Shown: positions 38,562 to 46,099 of the stretch, in pieces | Layout: each line of letters opens with the position of its first letter | Position numbering within the stretch: position 1 is the stretch's first letter | NCBI RefSeq assembly: GCF_002902985.1 | Contig: NZ_CP026167.1 | Location: 1,426,001 to 1,490,000 of the forward strand | DNA from: Leclercia sp. LSNIH1 | Lineage (GTDB): Bacteria > Pseudomonadota > Gammaproteobacteria > Enterobacterales > Enterobacteriaceae | Direction of reading: 5' to 3' | Length of the DNA: 64,000 nt | Made by a program: the position numbers and the translations under genes | The notes under the pieces: generated by a model | Seen by the model: the letters and a program-made list of their open reading frames with translations, nothing else | The model's database searches: none | Told to the model about the DNA's origin: nothing

Positions 38562-38814
38562 AAGATCGGCATATCCGCGCTGGAATTAAGGCAAAAAAGT
38601 ACCCTGTTTACGCTGAAAAATCAATCGACCGGGGAGGCGGGAGCGCTATTCCTCTCACTATTCGTGGCGGTTAAATTTGACTTAAGGGAATATTGAGGCT
38701 TATTGACTATCTTTGAAAGAATAGGCTGTACCTATTATCGCATTTTAATTGTTCTTTTACACTTATTGATCGTATGGCTTTCCGCTTTTCGCATAGTTCG
38801 TTAAAGGTATTTTG

Positions 38815-39174
38815 ATGACCGCATCTAAAACATGGATCACTTTGGGTACGATTGCCAGTCCGGCCACAGGAACATTATTTTCGAAAATTCTTACGCAGCA
38901 TAATCATAAATATATTCTCTGGTATAACGGAGAGCGGCTTTTTAAACCTGGCGATCAAATAAAAGTATTATATAACCGTCTATTCGTGAATGACGAGCTA
39001 TGCGATATTCATATTCTGCAAATTGATAAATACAGCCACACCCTGTGGCGCGTGATGCACAATATGTCCAGATGCCCCGGCCATCGCGACCCGGAGAGTA
39101 AACAATGCGATGCCCCGGTAAAATGTATTTTTAAAAAGTGCCCTTACGGTAAGGTGCGGGTAACAGCAAATTAA
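38815..39174 (+). CDS. Unrecognised 119-residue protein, cysteine-rich tail
   Basis: The ATG at 38815 (MTASKTWITLGTIASPATGT) follows AAAGGTATTTTG. The C-terminal third has CPGHRDPESKQC and CIFKKCPYGKVRVTAN, five cysteines in about 36 residues that might bind a metal. The gene is clearly lower in GC than its neighbours and sits between xynR and argI, so it may be a later insertion. No family is recognised. An upstream region of 253 bp (38562-38814) holds no other gene. Confidence 0.6.
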   Translation: MTASKTWITLGTIASPATGTLFSKILTQHNHKYILWYNGERLFKPGDQIKVLYNRLFVNDELCDIHILQIDKYSHTLWRVMHNMSRCPGHRDPESKQCDAPVKCIFKKCPYGKVRVTAN

Positions 39175-39238
39175 TTTCCTGAACAGATAATTTGAAAAGC
39201 AGGAGGGCCAAAACCCTCCCGTTATTTAAACGCAACCG

Positions 39239-40243
39239 TTATTCACCCAGGGTCGCAACCATCACCGCTTTAATGGTATGCATTCGGTTCTCTGCCTGGT
39301 CAAATACAATACTTGCCGCCGATTCAAATACCTCGTCCGTCACTTCCATTCCGCCATGCAGATCGAATTCCTTCGCCATCTGCTGACCCAGCGTAGTCTG
39401 GTCGTCGTGGAACGCCGGCAGACAGTGCAGGAACTTGACATCCGGGTTACCCGTCAGCGCCATCATCTGGCTGTTCACCTGATAGCCACGCAGCAGGGCG
39501 ATACGCTCGGCCCACTTCTCTTTGGCTTCGCCCATCGACACCCACACGTCGGTGTAGATAAAGTCCGCGCCCTTCACGCCCGCCGCGACATCTTCGGTGA
39601 GGGTGATTTTGCCGCCGTTCTTTTCTGCCAGCGCGCTGCACTCCGCCACCAGGCGCTCTTCCGGCCAGCAGGCTTTGGGTGCCACCAGGCGCAGATCCAG
39701 CCCGGTCAGCGCGGCTGCTTCCAGCATCGAGTTACCCATGTTGTTACGCGCATCGCCGGTATAGACCAGCACCATCTCGTTGAACGCCTTGCCCGGCAGA
39801 TGTTCCTGCATGGTGAGCAGGTCCGCCAGCAGCTGGGTGGGATGGAACTCGTTGGTCAGCCCGTTCCACACCGGCACCCCGGCAAATTCCGCCAGGGTTT
39901 CAACAACCTCCTGGCCGTGGCCGCGATACTGAATGCCGTCGTACATCCGGCCCAGCACCCGCGCGGTATCTTTAATTGACTCTTTATGCCCAATCTGGCT
40001 GCCGCTCGGCCCGAGATAAGTGACGCGTGCGCCCTGGTCAAATGCGGCAACTTCGAAAGAGCATCGGGTACGGGTTGAGTCTTTTTCGAAGATGAGCGCG
40101 ATGTTTTTGCCAGTAAGCTTCTGTACTTCAGTCCCTTTTTTCTTATCGGACTTCAGCTGTGCTGACAGGGCAAGCAGAGAGGTGAGCTGTGCAGGGGTAA
40201 AATCGAGCAATTTCAGGAAATGTTTTTTATACAGTTCAGACAT
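39239..40243 (-). CDS. argI: Ornithine carbamoyltransferase
   Basis: The 334-residue protein starts [20 protein letters not shown] at 40243. It has [12 protein letters not shown] (carbamoyl-phosphate), [10 protein letters not shown] and [10 protein letters not shown] (ornithine). It makes citrulline in arginine synthesis. The position next to rraB and near pyrBI identifies the ancestral argI locus. Two ARG boxes lie just upstream. Confidence 0.97.
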   Translation of the reverse strand: MSELYKKHFLKLLDFTPAQLTSLLALSAQLKSDKKKGTEVQKLTGKNIALIFEKDSTRTRCSFEVAAFDQGARVTYLGPSGSQIGHKESIKDTARVLGRMYDGIQYRGHGQEVVETLAEFAGVPVWNGLTNEFHPTQLLADLLTMQEHLPGKAFNEMVLVYTGDARNNMGNSMLEAAALTGLDLRLVAPKACWPEERLVAECSALAEKNGGKITLTEDVAAGVKGADFIYTDVWVSMGEAKEKWAERIALLRGYQVNSQMMALTGNPDVKFLHCLPAFHDDQTTLGQQMAKEFDLHGGMEVTDEVFESAASIVFDQAENRMHTIKAVMVATLGE

Positions 40244-40272
40244 TTTATCCTCACATGGCAAAGGCCACTTAT

Positions 40273-40307
40273 TGAATTAAAATTCACTTTATCTGTATCA
40301 ATATTCA
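40273..40307 (-). promoter_or_regulatory. Paired ARG boxes (ArgR operator)
   Basis: TGAATTAAAATTCA (40273-40286) and TGTATCAATATTCA (40294-40307) are two ARG-box-like palindromes with centres 21 bp apart, the canonical ArgR hexamer spacing, ending 30 bp from the argI start. Confidence 0.88.
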
Positions 40308-40407
40308 CTTGCAACCCCGTTGCACAAATCTTTCTTACAAAGGTGGAGGCAAACACATCCGTGTGTGAAAATAGAAGTATCTGCCGCACTTTAAAGAGGA
40401 ACGAGCC

Positions 40408-40830
40408 ATGGCAAACCCAGAACTGCTGGAAGAACAGCGCGAAGAGACGCGACTGATTATTGAAGAACTGCTGGAAGATGGCAGCGATCCGGATGCGCTC
40501 TACACCATCGAGCACCATTTCTCTGCGGATGATTTCGAAGCGCTGGAGAAACTGGCGGTGGAAGCGTTCCGTCTGGGTTATGAAGTGACCGAGCCGGAAG
40601 AGCTGGAAGTGGAAGAGGGCGACACCGTCATCTGCTGCGATATCCTGAGCGAAGGCGCGCTGAAGGCAGAGCTGATCGACGCCCAGGTTGAACAGCTGAT
40701 GAACCTGGCCGAGAAGTTTGAAGTGGAATACGACGGCTGGGGCACCTACTTCGAAGATCCGAACGGCGAAGAGGGTGACGAAGACGACGAAGATTTCATT
40801 GATGAAGATGACGACGGCGTGCGTCACTGA
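40408..40830 (+). CDS. rraB: RNase E activity regulator RraB
   Basis: The 140-residue acidic protein starts [20 protein letters not shown] and ends in a poly-acidic tail ([17 protein letters not shown]). It matches E. coli RraB, which binds the RNase E C-terminal scaffold and inhibits it. It is divergent from argI, as in E. coli. AAAGAGGAACGAGCC precedes the start. Confidence 0.96.
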   Translation: MANPELLEEQREETRLIIEELLEDGSDPDALYTIEHHFSADDFEALEKLAVEAFRLGYEVTEPEELEVEEGDTVICCDILSEGALKAELIDAQVEQLMNLAEKFEVEYDGWGTYFEDPNGEEGDEDDEDFIDEDDDGVRH

Positions 40831-40874
40831 TTGATTCAGCGGTGGCCTTTGCCACCGCTTTTCCAGGTACAAAA

Positions 40875-41633
40875 ATGGATTACCCGCATATACTCGCCCC
40901 TGTTCTCAACTTCCTCCAGTGCCCGACCCCGCAAGCATGGATTGATCAAGCCCGCGACCCGGCGAACCTGCCGCTGCTGCTCACCGACCATATGGTGTGC
41001 GAGCTCAAAGCCGCCCAGACTGCGCTGTTATTAGTGCGTAAATACGTCGCCGACGAGAGCGGGGCCGACGCGCTGCTCGAGTGGCTCAAGCCCTATGAAG
41101 CCTTTACCTTCCGCGAAGGCCCGGAGCCGGACTTTGTCGCCCTGCATAAGCAGATTGGCAAAAGCGTGATGCCGAAGACCGACGACCCCTGGGGCCAGGC
41201 GCTCATCGACAGCATGGTGCTGCTGATTAAAGAGGAGCTGCACCACTTCTGGCAGGTGCGCGAGGCGATGCTGACCCGCAACATCCCCTACGTCAAAATC
41301 ACCGCCAGCCGCTACGCCAAAGGGATGCTGAAAGCCGTGCGCACCCACGAGCCGCTGACGCTGATCGACAAGCTCATCTGCGGGGCCTATATCGAAGCCC
41401 GCTCCTGCGAACGCTTCGCCGCGCTGGCGCCGTTCCTCGACGAGGAGTTGCAGAAGTTTTACCTGTCGCTGCTGCGCTCTGAGGCGCGGCATTATCAGGA
41501 CTATCTGACCCTTGCCCAACAGGTCAGCGACGAGGATATCTCTCCCCGGATACAGCTTTTTGGTGAAATTGAAGCCACACTTATCTCAACACCGGATAAC
41601 GAGTTTCGCTTCCATAGCGGCGTGCCGGTGTAA
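40875..41633 (+). CDS. miaE: tRNA-(ms2io6A37) hydroxylase
   Basis: The 252-residue protein starts MDYPHILAPVLNFLQCPTPQ at 40875. Diiron ligands appear as EELHHFWQV, EARSCERF and SEARHYQDY. It hydroxylates ms2i6A37 in tRNAs reading U-starting codons, including the leuX product nearby. It is present in Salmonella, Enterobacter and Klebsiella but absent from E. coli K-12, which helps place the organism. It follows rraB after 44 bp. Confidence 0.95.
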   Translation: MDYPHILAPVLNFLQCPTPQAWIDQARDPANLPLLLTDHMVCELKAAQTALLLVRKYVADESGADALLEWLKPYEAFTFREGPEPDFVALHKQIGKSVMPKTDDPWGQALIDSMVLLIKEELHHFWQVREAMLTRNIPYVKITASRYAKGMLKAVRTHEPLTLIDKLICGAYIEARSCERFAALAPFLDEELQKFYLSLLRSEARHYQDYLTLAQQVSDEDISPRIQLFGEIEATLISTPDNEFRFHSGVPV

Positions 41634-41667
41634 ACCGGCATAGCTAAAGGATTAAGGATGCGTAACG

Positions 41668-42399
41668 ATGAGAAGAGCGTGGACACCTATAGTCGCAGTG
41701 GCAGTTATCTCCGCAGCAGTAGCCTTCTGGGTTTATTACGACAAGCAACGCCTGCAGAACACGCCCGAACACCGGCTTGATACCACCCTTAACGCCATGC
41801 CCTCCTGGCAGGTGCTGAAAGAGCAGGACCCCCGATTTGTGGCACGTATTCGCGAGCAGATCCTCACTATGCAAAAGGCGGGCGATTCTGAGCAGGACAT
41901 TATTGACGTGGTCCAGCCGCAGATCCTTAGCCTGCAGATGTCGCGCCTGCAATACGCCCCCGACGCGAATGCGGTGGCGTATATGAAGATCAACATGGAG
42001 CAGACCGCCGCCATTCAGAAGGTGAGTGACGACGCCTGTTTTCGTTTCCTGTTTCCGGGCGTGAAGGGGGGCATCAACCCGATGCGGGTGCTGGATAAAG
42101 ATATGATGCAGCGCCGCATGCAGGCCGACGCTGAGATGATGCGCGCGGGCTGGAGTAACGATCGTCACACCGTGACCCCGGAAGAACATGCTGCCGCGGT
42201 AGAGGATGTGCGCCCGATTATGCAGGAACTTACTGTTCACTACGGCAAGGATATCCAGCTGCTGGTGATGCCGGAGAACGCGGTGGGCAAAGAGAAGCTT
42301 ACCTGCGAGATGGTGCAGGCGATGTGGGGCAAGGTGCTGAAGCTGCCGGAGCAGAAGGCGGCGAGGGTGATTCGGATGGCGGTAACGGAACTGGATTGA
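41668..42399 (+). CDS. Membrane-anchored protein of unknown function
   Basis: The 243-residue protein has an N-terminal signal anchor (PIVAVAVISAAVAFWVYY, residues 7-24) and a soluble, presumably periplasmic remainder with few recognisable motifs; CFRFLFPGVKGG and LTCEMVQAMW carry its two cysteines, which could form a disulfide. GC and codon use match the core. It lies between miaE and leuX; I do not recognise a named E. coli equivalent. Confidence 0.75.
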   Translation: MRRAWTPIVAVAVISAAVAFWVYYDKQRLQNTPEHRLDTTLNAMPSWQVLKEQDPRFVARIREQILTMQKAGDSEQDIIDVVQPQILSLQMSRLQYAPDANAVAYMKINMEQTAAIQKVSDDACFRFLFPGVKGGINPMRVLDKDMMQRRMQADAEMMRAGWSNDRHTVTPEEHAAAVEDVRPIMQELTVHYGKDIQLLVMPENAVGKEKLTCEMVQAMWGKVLKLPEQKAARVIRMAVTELD

Positions 42400-42448
42400 C
42401 GGAGGCGCTGGTTTTTTGGGCACTTAACGCGGTTTAGCGCGTCGCCGC

Positions 42449-42476
42449 TTGCATGGCGGCGCGCGACAGGTATAAT
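42449..42476 (+). promoter_or_regulatory. leuX promoter
   Basis: TTGCAT (42449-42454) and TATAAT (42471-42476) with a 16-bp spacer lie 27 bp upstream of the tRNA gene. A GC-rich discriminator-like stretch is not obvious after the -10. Confidence 0.75.
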
Positions 42477-42503
42477 CCACAACGTTTCCGCATCCCCTTC
42501 AGT

Positions 42504-42585
42504 GCCGAAGTGGCGAAATCGGTAGACGCAGTTGATTCAAAATCAACCGTAGAAATACGTGCCGGTTCGAGTCCGGCCTTCGGCA
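42504..42585 (+). tRNA. leuX: tRNA-Leu (anticodon CAA), 3' end supplied by the integrated element
   Basis: The sequence folds as a class II tRNA. The acceptor stem is GCCGAAG with CTTCGGC, the anticodon stem-loop contains TTCAAAA (anticodon CAA), a long variable arm follows, and the T-loop is GGTTCGAGTCC. It matches E. coli leuX. Unlike leuX, the discriminator A at 42585 is followed by TTC, not CCA; the original CCA is found at 55675-55677 after the other repeat copy. The gene is therefore intact to position 73 but lacks an encoded CCA end. Confidence 0.95.
42523..42585 (+). repeat. Left attachment-site repeat (att) within leuX
   Basis: Sixty-three bases from TAGACGCAGTTGATTCAAAA to CCGGCCTTCGGCA are identical to 55612-55674. 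Because the sequence to the right diverges at CCA versus TTC, the identity block ends precisely at the tRNA discriminator base. Confidence 0.95.
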
Positions 42586-43278
42586 TTCAACACAAAGTTT
42601 TCATATAAAACAGAGAGTTAGAGTAAAAGCTCTGCCTTTCTTGCCTGTGTTTTTTGCTTGAATAATGTCACCAACGATTGCCGCTGTGTTTGGTAGTGGC
42701 TTTTGGGATGTTATCACGCAGCGGCAGGTAGTTTCCAGGCTCAACCCTGTACAAAACGTGAACGGTCAGCACTGACGACATAAAATTATGTCGCTGGTCT
42801 ATCTGTTGCGTTTTTCCTTTGAAGCCGGAAGACGCCGCCAGCGTCTCTAATCCTTTTCCCATAACCCTTGTCAATGTGGCTCGCGCTTCGTGCGGCGCTC
42901 TATGATGCAACACCTTGTGAAAGGTCGCAGAGAATAAACAGGCGTAATGTTGGGAAGACTAACCGGATCGGGAAAGAATCCGGCTCTGCCACGGTTTCAG
43001 CCACCGGATCACAACGGCTACCTGATAAGAGGCCATGACAAGGCATCATCATTCCCGCGAGGGGATCACATATGGCTCGTTCTTCCCTGTGAAGGGAAAA
43101 GAGCTAACTGCGGATGTCGCTTCGCTCCGCCTCTCCTTATGTGCCCAACACGGCACGTAAAGGTCACTTATTGCCTTCGGCACCATTTGGTAGGGTATTT
43201 TTGCATCTGGATTTGTCACTGCGATTTTCTGTAGCCTGCCTTTGTGGCCCCAGTGTGAGGGCAGATCTGGAGGTAATC
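42586..43278. other. Left end of the element, no confident gene
   Basis: A minus-strand frame of 81 codons (42668-42913) and a plus-strand frame of 95 codons (42947-43234) are open, but neither has a strong ribosome-binding site and I do not recognise them. A 13-bp copy of the leuX 3' end with its CCA, GCCTTCGGCACCA, occurs at 43173-43185. Sequences at 42586-42650 are T-rich and may provide a new leuX terminator. Confidence 0.4.
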
Positions 43279-43431
43279 ATGGCGAAGAATGCAGCAGCAA
43301 CCAAACGCAACAACCGTAAAATTCACGCTCGTAAGTTTCTGGCGACACCAGAGGGCAAAGCATGGCTTGAACGGAAGAAGGCAGAAGAGGCTGAGTTGAA
43401 AATGGTCTCGGAGGCCCGGAAATTTATCTGA
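43279..43431 (+). CDS. Small basic protein, 50 residues, unknown
   Basis: The protein starts MAKNAAATKRNNRKIHARKF after TCTGGAGGTAATC, a near-ideal ribosome site. It is highly charged with an E/K-rich helix (WLERKKAEEAELKMV). Size and charge suggest a nucleic-acid or protein-binding adaptor such as a phage regulator, but no family is recognised. Confidence 0.55.
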   Translation: MAKNAAATKRNNRKIHARKFLATPEGKAWLERKKAEEAELKMVSEARKFI

Positions 43432-43458
43432 TATCAGCCAACCACAAAGGAGCCGGCC

Positions 43459-43497
43459 ATGCCCCTGTGCTCGTTTAAACTGCTGCTGTACAACTGA
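43459..43497 (+). CDS. Possible 12-residue peptide or leader
   Basis: AAAGGAGCCGGCC is followed by a frame MPLCSFKLLLYN and a stop. The excellent ribosome site suggests translation, but a frame this short could arise by chance. It could be a leader or a toxic hydrophobic peptide. Confidence 0.25.
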   Translation: MPLCSFKLLLYN

Positions 43498-43533
43498 TGA
43501 TACGCCTAAAGGGGTTGATCGCTGGATGTACCA

Positions 43534-44322
43534 TCACGACACTTTATGGTTGCTATTACCTTTTTTCTTCTTCCGCTCGATGTTTGCTAAAACTTTTTCT
43601 ATCCATTTAGGCTCATCTTCGAGATCTGAATAGTAGCAATACTCTGGAACAGCTTTCCAGAATGCAGTTATTGCATCAGCAAATTCAACAAACTGCTCTT
43701 CCGTGACCTGCAAATCATCATGAACAGGGATAGTTTGCCAATCTTTAACACCGGTAGGATGAGGATAATACTCAGGATGGGTTAACGATAAGGTTTGATG
43801 AGAATCTCCATCACCATGCTTGTAAACGTTCACGACCAGGTTGCAGGCTTTGAGCTTTTCCCCGTATACAGTTCCATTGATTTTGAGTCCAATCCATTCA
43901 AGAAAATCAATCAGTTGATTGAAGGTGAAATTCCAGATCATTGGAATGATAATTTCTTCTTTGCACCAGTTACTTAGCTGCTTGATAGTATGTTTTCGCA
44001 ACATTTTATCAAACTGGTGGTACATCCCTGCTGTTACCGCCAAAAGCACACTATTTTGCATCTCCATCAGTGACCACGCATAACTTACTCCTTCATGATA
44101 AGCCTGCTCGTAGGCTTCTGAGGGGTCGTCGTAGTCGGGGTTAAAGTATTGCGCTGATGCTTTCAGAAATTGCTCTTCTCGCTGTTCTGCTTCTTGATCA
44201 AGATCTCCGAACTGAGAGAGAAGCCGCCGCCTTGCCTCAGAAACGTAAAATTCATGAGGTTCAAGAAAGTATGGAAGATCGGCTCTGGCTAGCCAGTAGG
44301 TAACAAAATTTTCTGTAGACAT
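43534..44322 (-). CDS. Unknown protein with a HEPN-like motif, possible defence cargo
   Basis: The 262-residue protein starts MSTENFVTYWLARADLPYFL at 44322, preceded by AGGGAAATGT; a start at 44349 is possible but poorly placed. It is rich in helices (LLSQFGDLDQEAEQREEQFL) and contains VVNVYKHGDGDSH, which resembles the N-x-x-K-H-G end of HEPN-domain RNase motifs, although the usual catalytic Arg is not aligned. The composition is about 43 percent GC, unlike the core. HEPN proteins often act in abortive infection or toxin-antitoxin systems. Assignment is tentative. Confidence 0.6.
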   Translation of the reverse strand: MSTENFVTYWLARADLPYFLEPHEFYVSEARRRLLSQFGDLDQEAEQREEQFLKASAQYFNPDYDDPSEAYEQAYHEGVSYAWSLMEMQNSVLLAVTAGMYHQFDKMLRKHTIKQLSNWCKEEIIIPMIWNFTFNQLIDFLEWIGLKINGTVYGEKLKACNLVVNVYKHGDGDSHQTLSLTHPEYYPHPTGVKDWQTIPVHDDLQVTEEQFVEFADAITAFWKAVPEYCYYSDLEDEPKWIEKVLANIERKKKKGNSNHKVS

Positions 44323-44486
44323 ACATTTCCCTAATGGAGCGATAGACATTTTGAGGTTATGTTATCTTCGGTGAGGGTTAAAATCCTTAACTGATGCTGT
44401 GGAATTGTCATTTGGTTTGAAATGCGGTAGAAGGATAAAATTTGCACTGTGCGCTTTAATGGAAACATCCATAAAATGAGGTGGTT

Positions 44487-44714
44487 ATGAGTGAGCGCTA
44501 CGAATTCTTACCAGGTTGTTTCCTGACAGTTTCAATCTCTTCGGGATACTTTACAGTCATCCTTGCTGGCTCGCTTCCTCCTGATGCCCCAGGTTCTGTT
44601 CTTGCTGATAATGTCGAACAAGTAATAGGTGTACTCGATGCATACTTTCAATTGACTTACTCGCAGCGTCAAAGCATTGCTGAATACCTTAGCTCTCAGG
44701 GGATGGAACTTTGA
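44487..44714 (+). CDS. Small protein, 75 residues, partner of the next gene
   Basis: The ATG at 44487 follows TGAGGTGGTT. The protein reads MSERYEFLPGCFLTVSISSG to SIAEYLSSQGMEL and has a mixed beta/helix pattern. It overlaps the following membrane-protein gene by 4 nt (TTGA), so the two are translated together. Family unknown. Confidence 0.6.
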   Translation: MSERYEFLPGCFLTVSISSGYFTVILAGSLPPDAPGSVLADNVEQVIGVLDAYFQLTYSQRQSIAEYLSSQGMEL

Positions 44715-45169
44715 AAGAATGGCTGTTTGATGTGGATAATTTGACCATGCTTGCTGCATGGGCTGGATTTTTACTATCGATATTCCAGTTATTAAAATCA
44801 AGAACATCTATTCGGCTTTTCTTGGGGTGTGATCGGGATGAGGACAGAATATACGTTTCCAACAAGAGTGCTCACGATGTGACATTAAGTTCAGCTGGTG
44901 TAGTTACTGCCAGCGGACGCCTTAGCGATAGTTCGAACGAATATTGCGACGAATACATGATCAGCCCGATGTTGCCGCGTCGATTGAAAGCCCGTGATGA
45001 AATGATCCTGGTAGTGCCATTCATCAACAAGGCTCACCATAACAAGATGCATCATCGCGGAGGGGTGTACGTGACTACATCTGACGGGAAACTGTTCAGT
45101 GATGTTAGTTGGCTGCGCCGTCGTTGGTGGTGGTTGTTGTCAGTGATTTTGCGCGATACTAAACGGTGA
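44711..45169 (+). CDS. Membrane-anchored protein of unknown function
   Basis: The 152-residue protein starts at TTG 44711. Residues 10-28 (LTMLAAWAGFLLSIFQLLK) form one membrane helix, followed by a beta-rich soluble domain (RIYVSNKSAHDVTLSSAGVV) and a C-terminal basic/aromatic WLRRRWWWLLSVIL segment that may be a second membrane contact. It is coupled to the 75-residue gene. The pair resembles small defence or effector cassettes carried by islands, but no function can be assigned. Confidence 0.6.
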   Translation: MKEWLFDVDNLTMLAAWAGFLLSIFQLLKSRTSIRLFLGCDRDEDRIYVSNKSAHDVTLSSAGVVTASGRLSDSSNEYCDEYMISPMLPRRLKARDEMILVVPFINKAHHNKMHHRGGVYVTTSDGKLFSDVSWLRRRWWWLLSVILRDTKR

Positions 45170-45204
45170 TTCCTGATGACTCCCTCATCTTGGAACTGAC
45201 CAAC

Positions 45205-45234
45205 GAAGACGGGGCCATCATTAGCCCCGTTGCA
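45205..45234. terminator. Hairpin between convergent genes
   Basis: ACGGGGC and GCCCCGT form a stem with an 8-nt loop between the converging genes ending at 45169 and 45249. The T-tract is weak on either side. Confidence 0.5.
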
Positions 45235-45248
45235 TTGCTTATGAATGC

Positions 45249-45512
45249 CTACCGCAGCGCCTCAAGCCACGCCAGCAACTGGCGCAACTGTTGCCCGGTC
45301 ATCGCCGGGATTTTAACCGCCTGACCGGCTTCGATGTTGCTCAGCGTCACGTAACTAAATGAATAGATAGAATTTTCATAACGGCAAAGCGTCTTGCCGT
45401 TGGCTGTCTCCTCTTGTTCAGTGAGTTGCATCGTGATCCGTCCGGCGTGTGCTGGCTGACATGCCAGCAGGGCCAAAACTGTTAACACTGATGTTGTGCA
45501 TTTTTTCATCAT
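45249..45512 (-). CDS. Small exported protein, 87 residues
   Basis: Starts MMKKCTTSVLTVLALLACQP, a signal peptide that probably ends at HAG, leaving about 65 residues (RITMQLTEQEETANGKTLCR, then YENSIYSFSYVTLS). The GGAGG site is 7 nt from this ATG and overlaps the end of the recombinase gene. Similar small secreted proteins occur on conjugative or phage-plasmid elements, but the family is not recognised. It shares the transcript of the recombinase gene. Confidence 0.6.
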   Translation of the reverse strand: MMKKCTTSVLTVLALLACQPAHAGRITMQLTEQEETANGKTLCRYENSIYSFSYVTLSNIEAGQAVKIPAMTGQQLRQLLAWLEALR

Positions 45513-46099
45513 TACCATTCCTCCCCGAGAGAATATTCTCCCGCTAATGTGTCAGCCGTCTCCTGCGTGAACCCGATGTAAAACAGGGTCGAAGCCGGGT
45601 TGGCCTGGCCCAACAACTTTGTGATGTGCTCCAGCGGTGCGCCGTTCTCAAAGAGAATGCGGCCTTTGCTCTTGCGTGGAGTATGACTTCCCACATCCTG
45701 GAAACCTGCACGGCGTCCGCACTTGCCGTACTCCGTCAGCACTGCGTTGTGTGAAACTGGCTTACCCTTCGATCTCAGATCAGAAAGGCTGAATATGTAG
45801 TCACCGAATTTTGGGCGGTCTGCTGCTTCTTCCCGGCGAGCTTGGACTATGGAGCGCATAGCCGGGGTAATGGCGACCTTATGAATTTTCCCCGTCTTCT
45901 CCTGCTTTATAGAAAGATGCGTCTTACCCTCCGCGAACTGATCCCACGTCAATTTGACGGCGTCACCGAACCGAAGAGCGCTTTCAAATTGCATCGCCCA
46001 GAGGCAGCGAAACAGGTTCGTCTTTTTGTTCTTTGCTAACTCCGCGCTGACTGCTTTCACTTCGTCGGCGGTTTTCAACGCGACCATTGCGTTACCCAT
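45512..46099 (-). CDS. Short Cre/TnpI-like tyrosine recombinase
   Basis: The 195-residue protein starts MGNAMVALKTADEVKAVSAE at 46099 after GGGGAGAAT. Catalytic signatures are ALRFGDAVKLTW (first Arg), EKTGKIHK (Lys), SHTPRKSKG (His-x-x-Arg) and TLFYIGF (Tyr). The usual His/Trp before the tyrosine is Gln in LLGQANP. Short catalytic-domain recombinases of this type act as resolvases on plasmids and phage-plasmids. A 14-bp palindrome TTTTTGATCAAAAA lies 47 bp upstream and may be part of its site. It is separate from the main integrase at the other end. Confidence 0.85.
   Translation of the reverse strand: MGNAMVALKTADEVKAVSAELAKNKKTNLFRCLWAMQFESALRFGDAVKLTWDQFAEGKTHLSIKQEKTGKIHKVAITPAMRSIVQARREEAADRPKFGDYIFSLSDLRSKGKPVSHNAVLTEYGKCGRRAGFQDVGSHTPRKSKGRILFENGAPLEHITKLLGQANPASTLFYIGFTQETADTLAGEYSLGEEW

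Noticed and set aside
39239..40243. Assignment as argF
   Set aside because: argF in K-12 is a duplicate in CP4-6; here the locus context (pyrBI and yjgK on one side, rraB on the other) identifies the gene as argI.
42668..43234. Two small frames at the left end of the element as P4-type ash/Icd-like genes
   Set aside because: Codon use and starts are poor and I cannot match the sequences to that family with any confidence.
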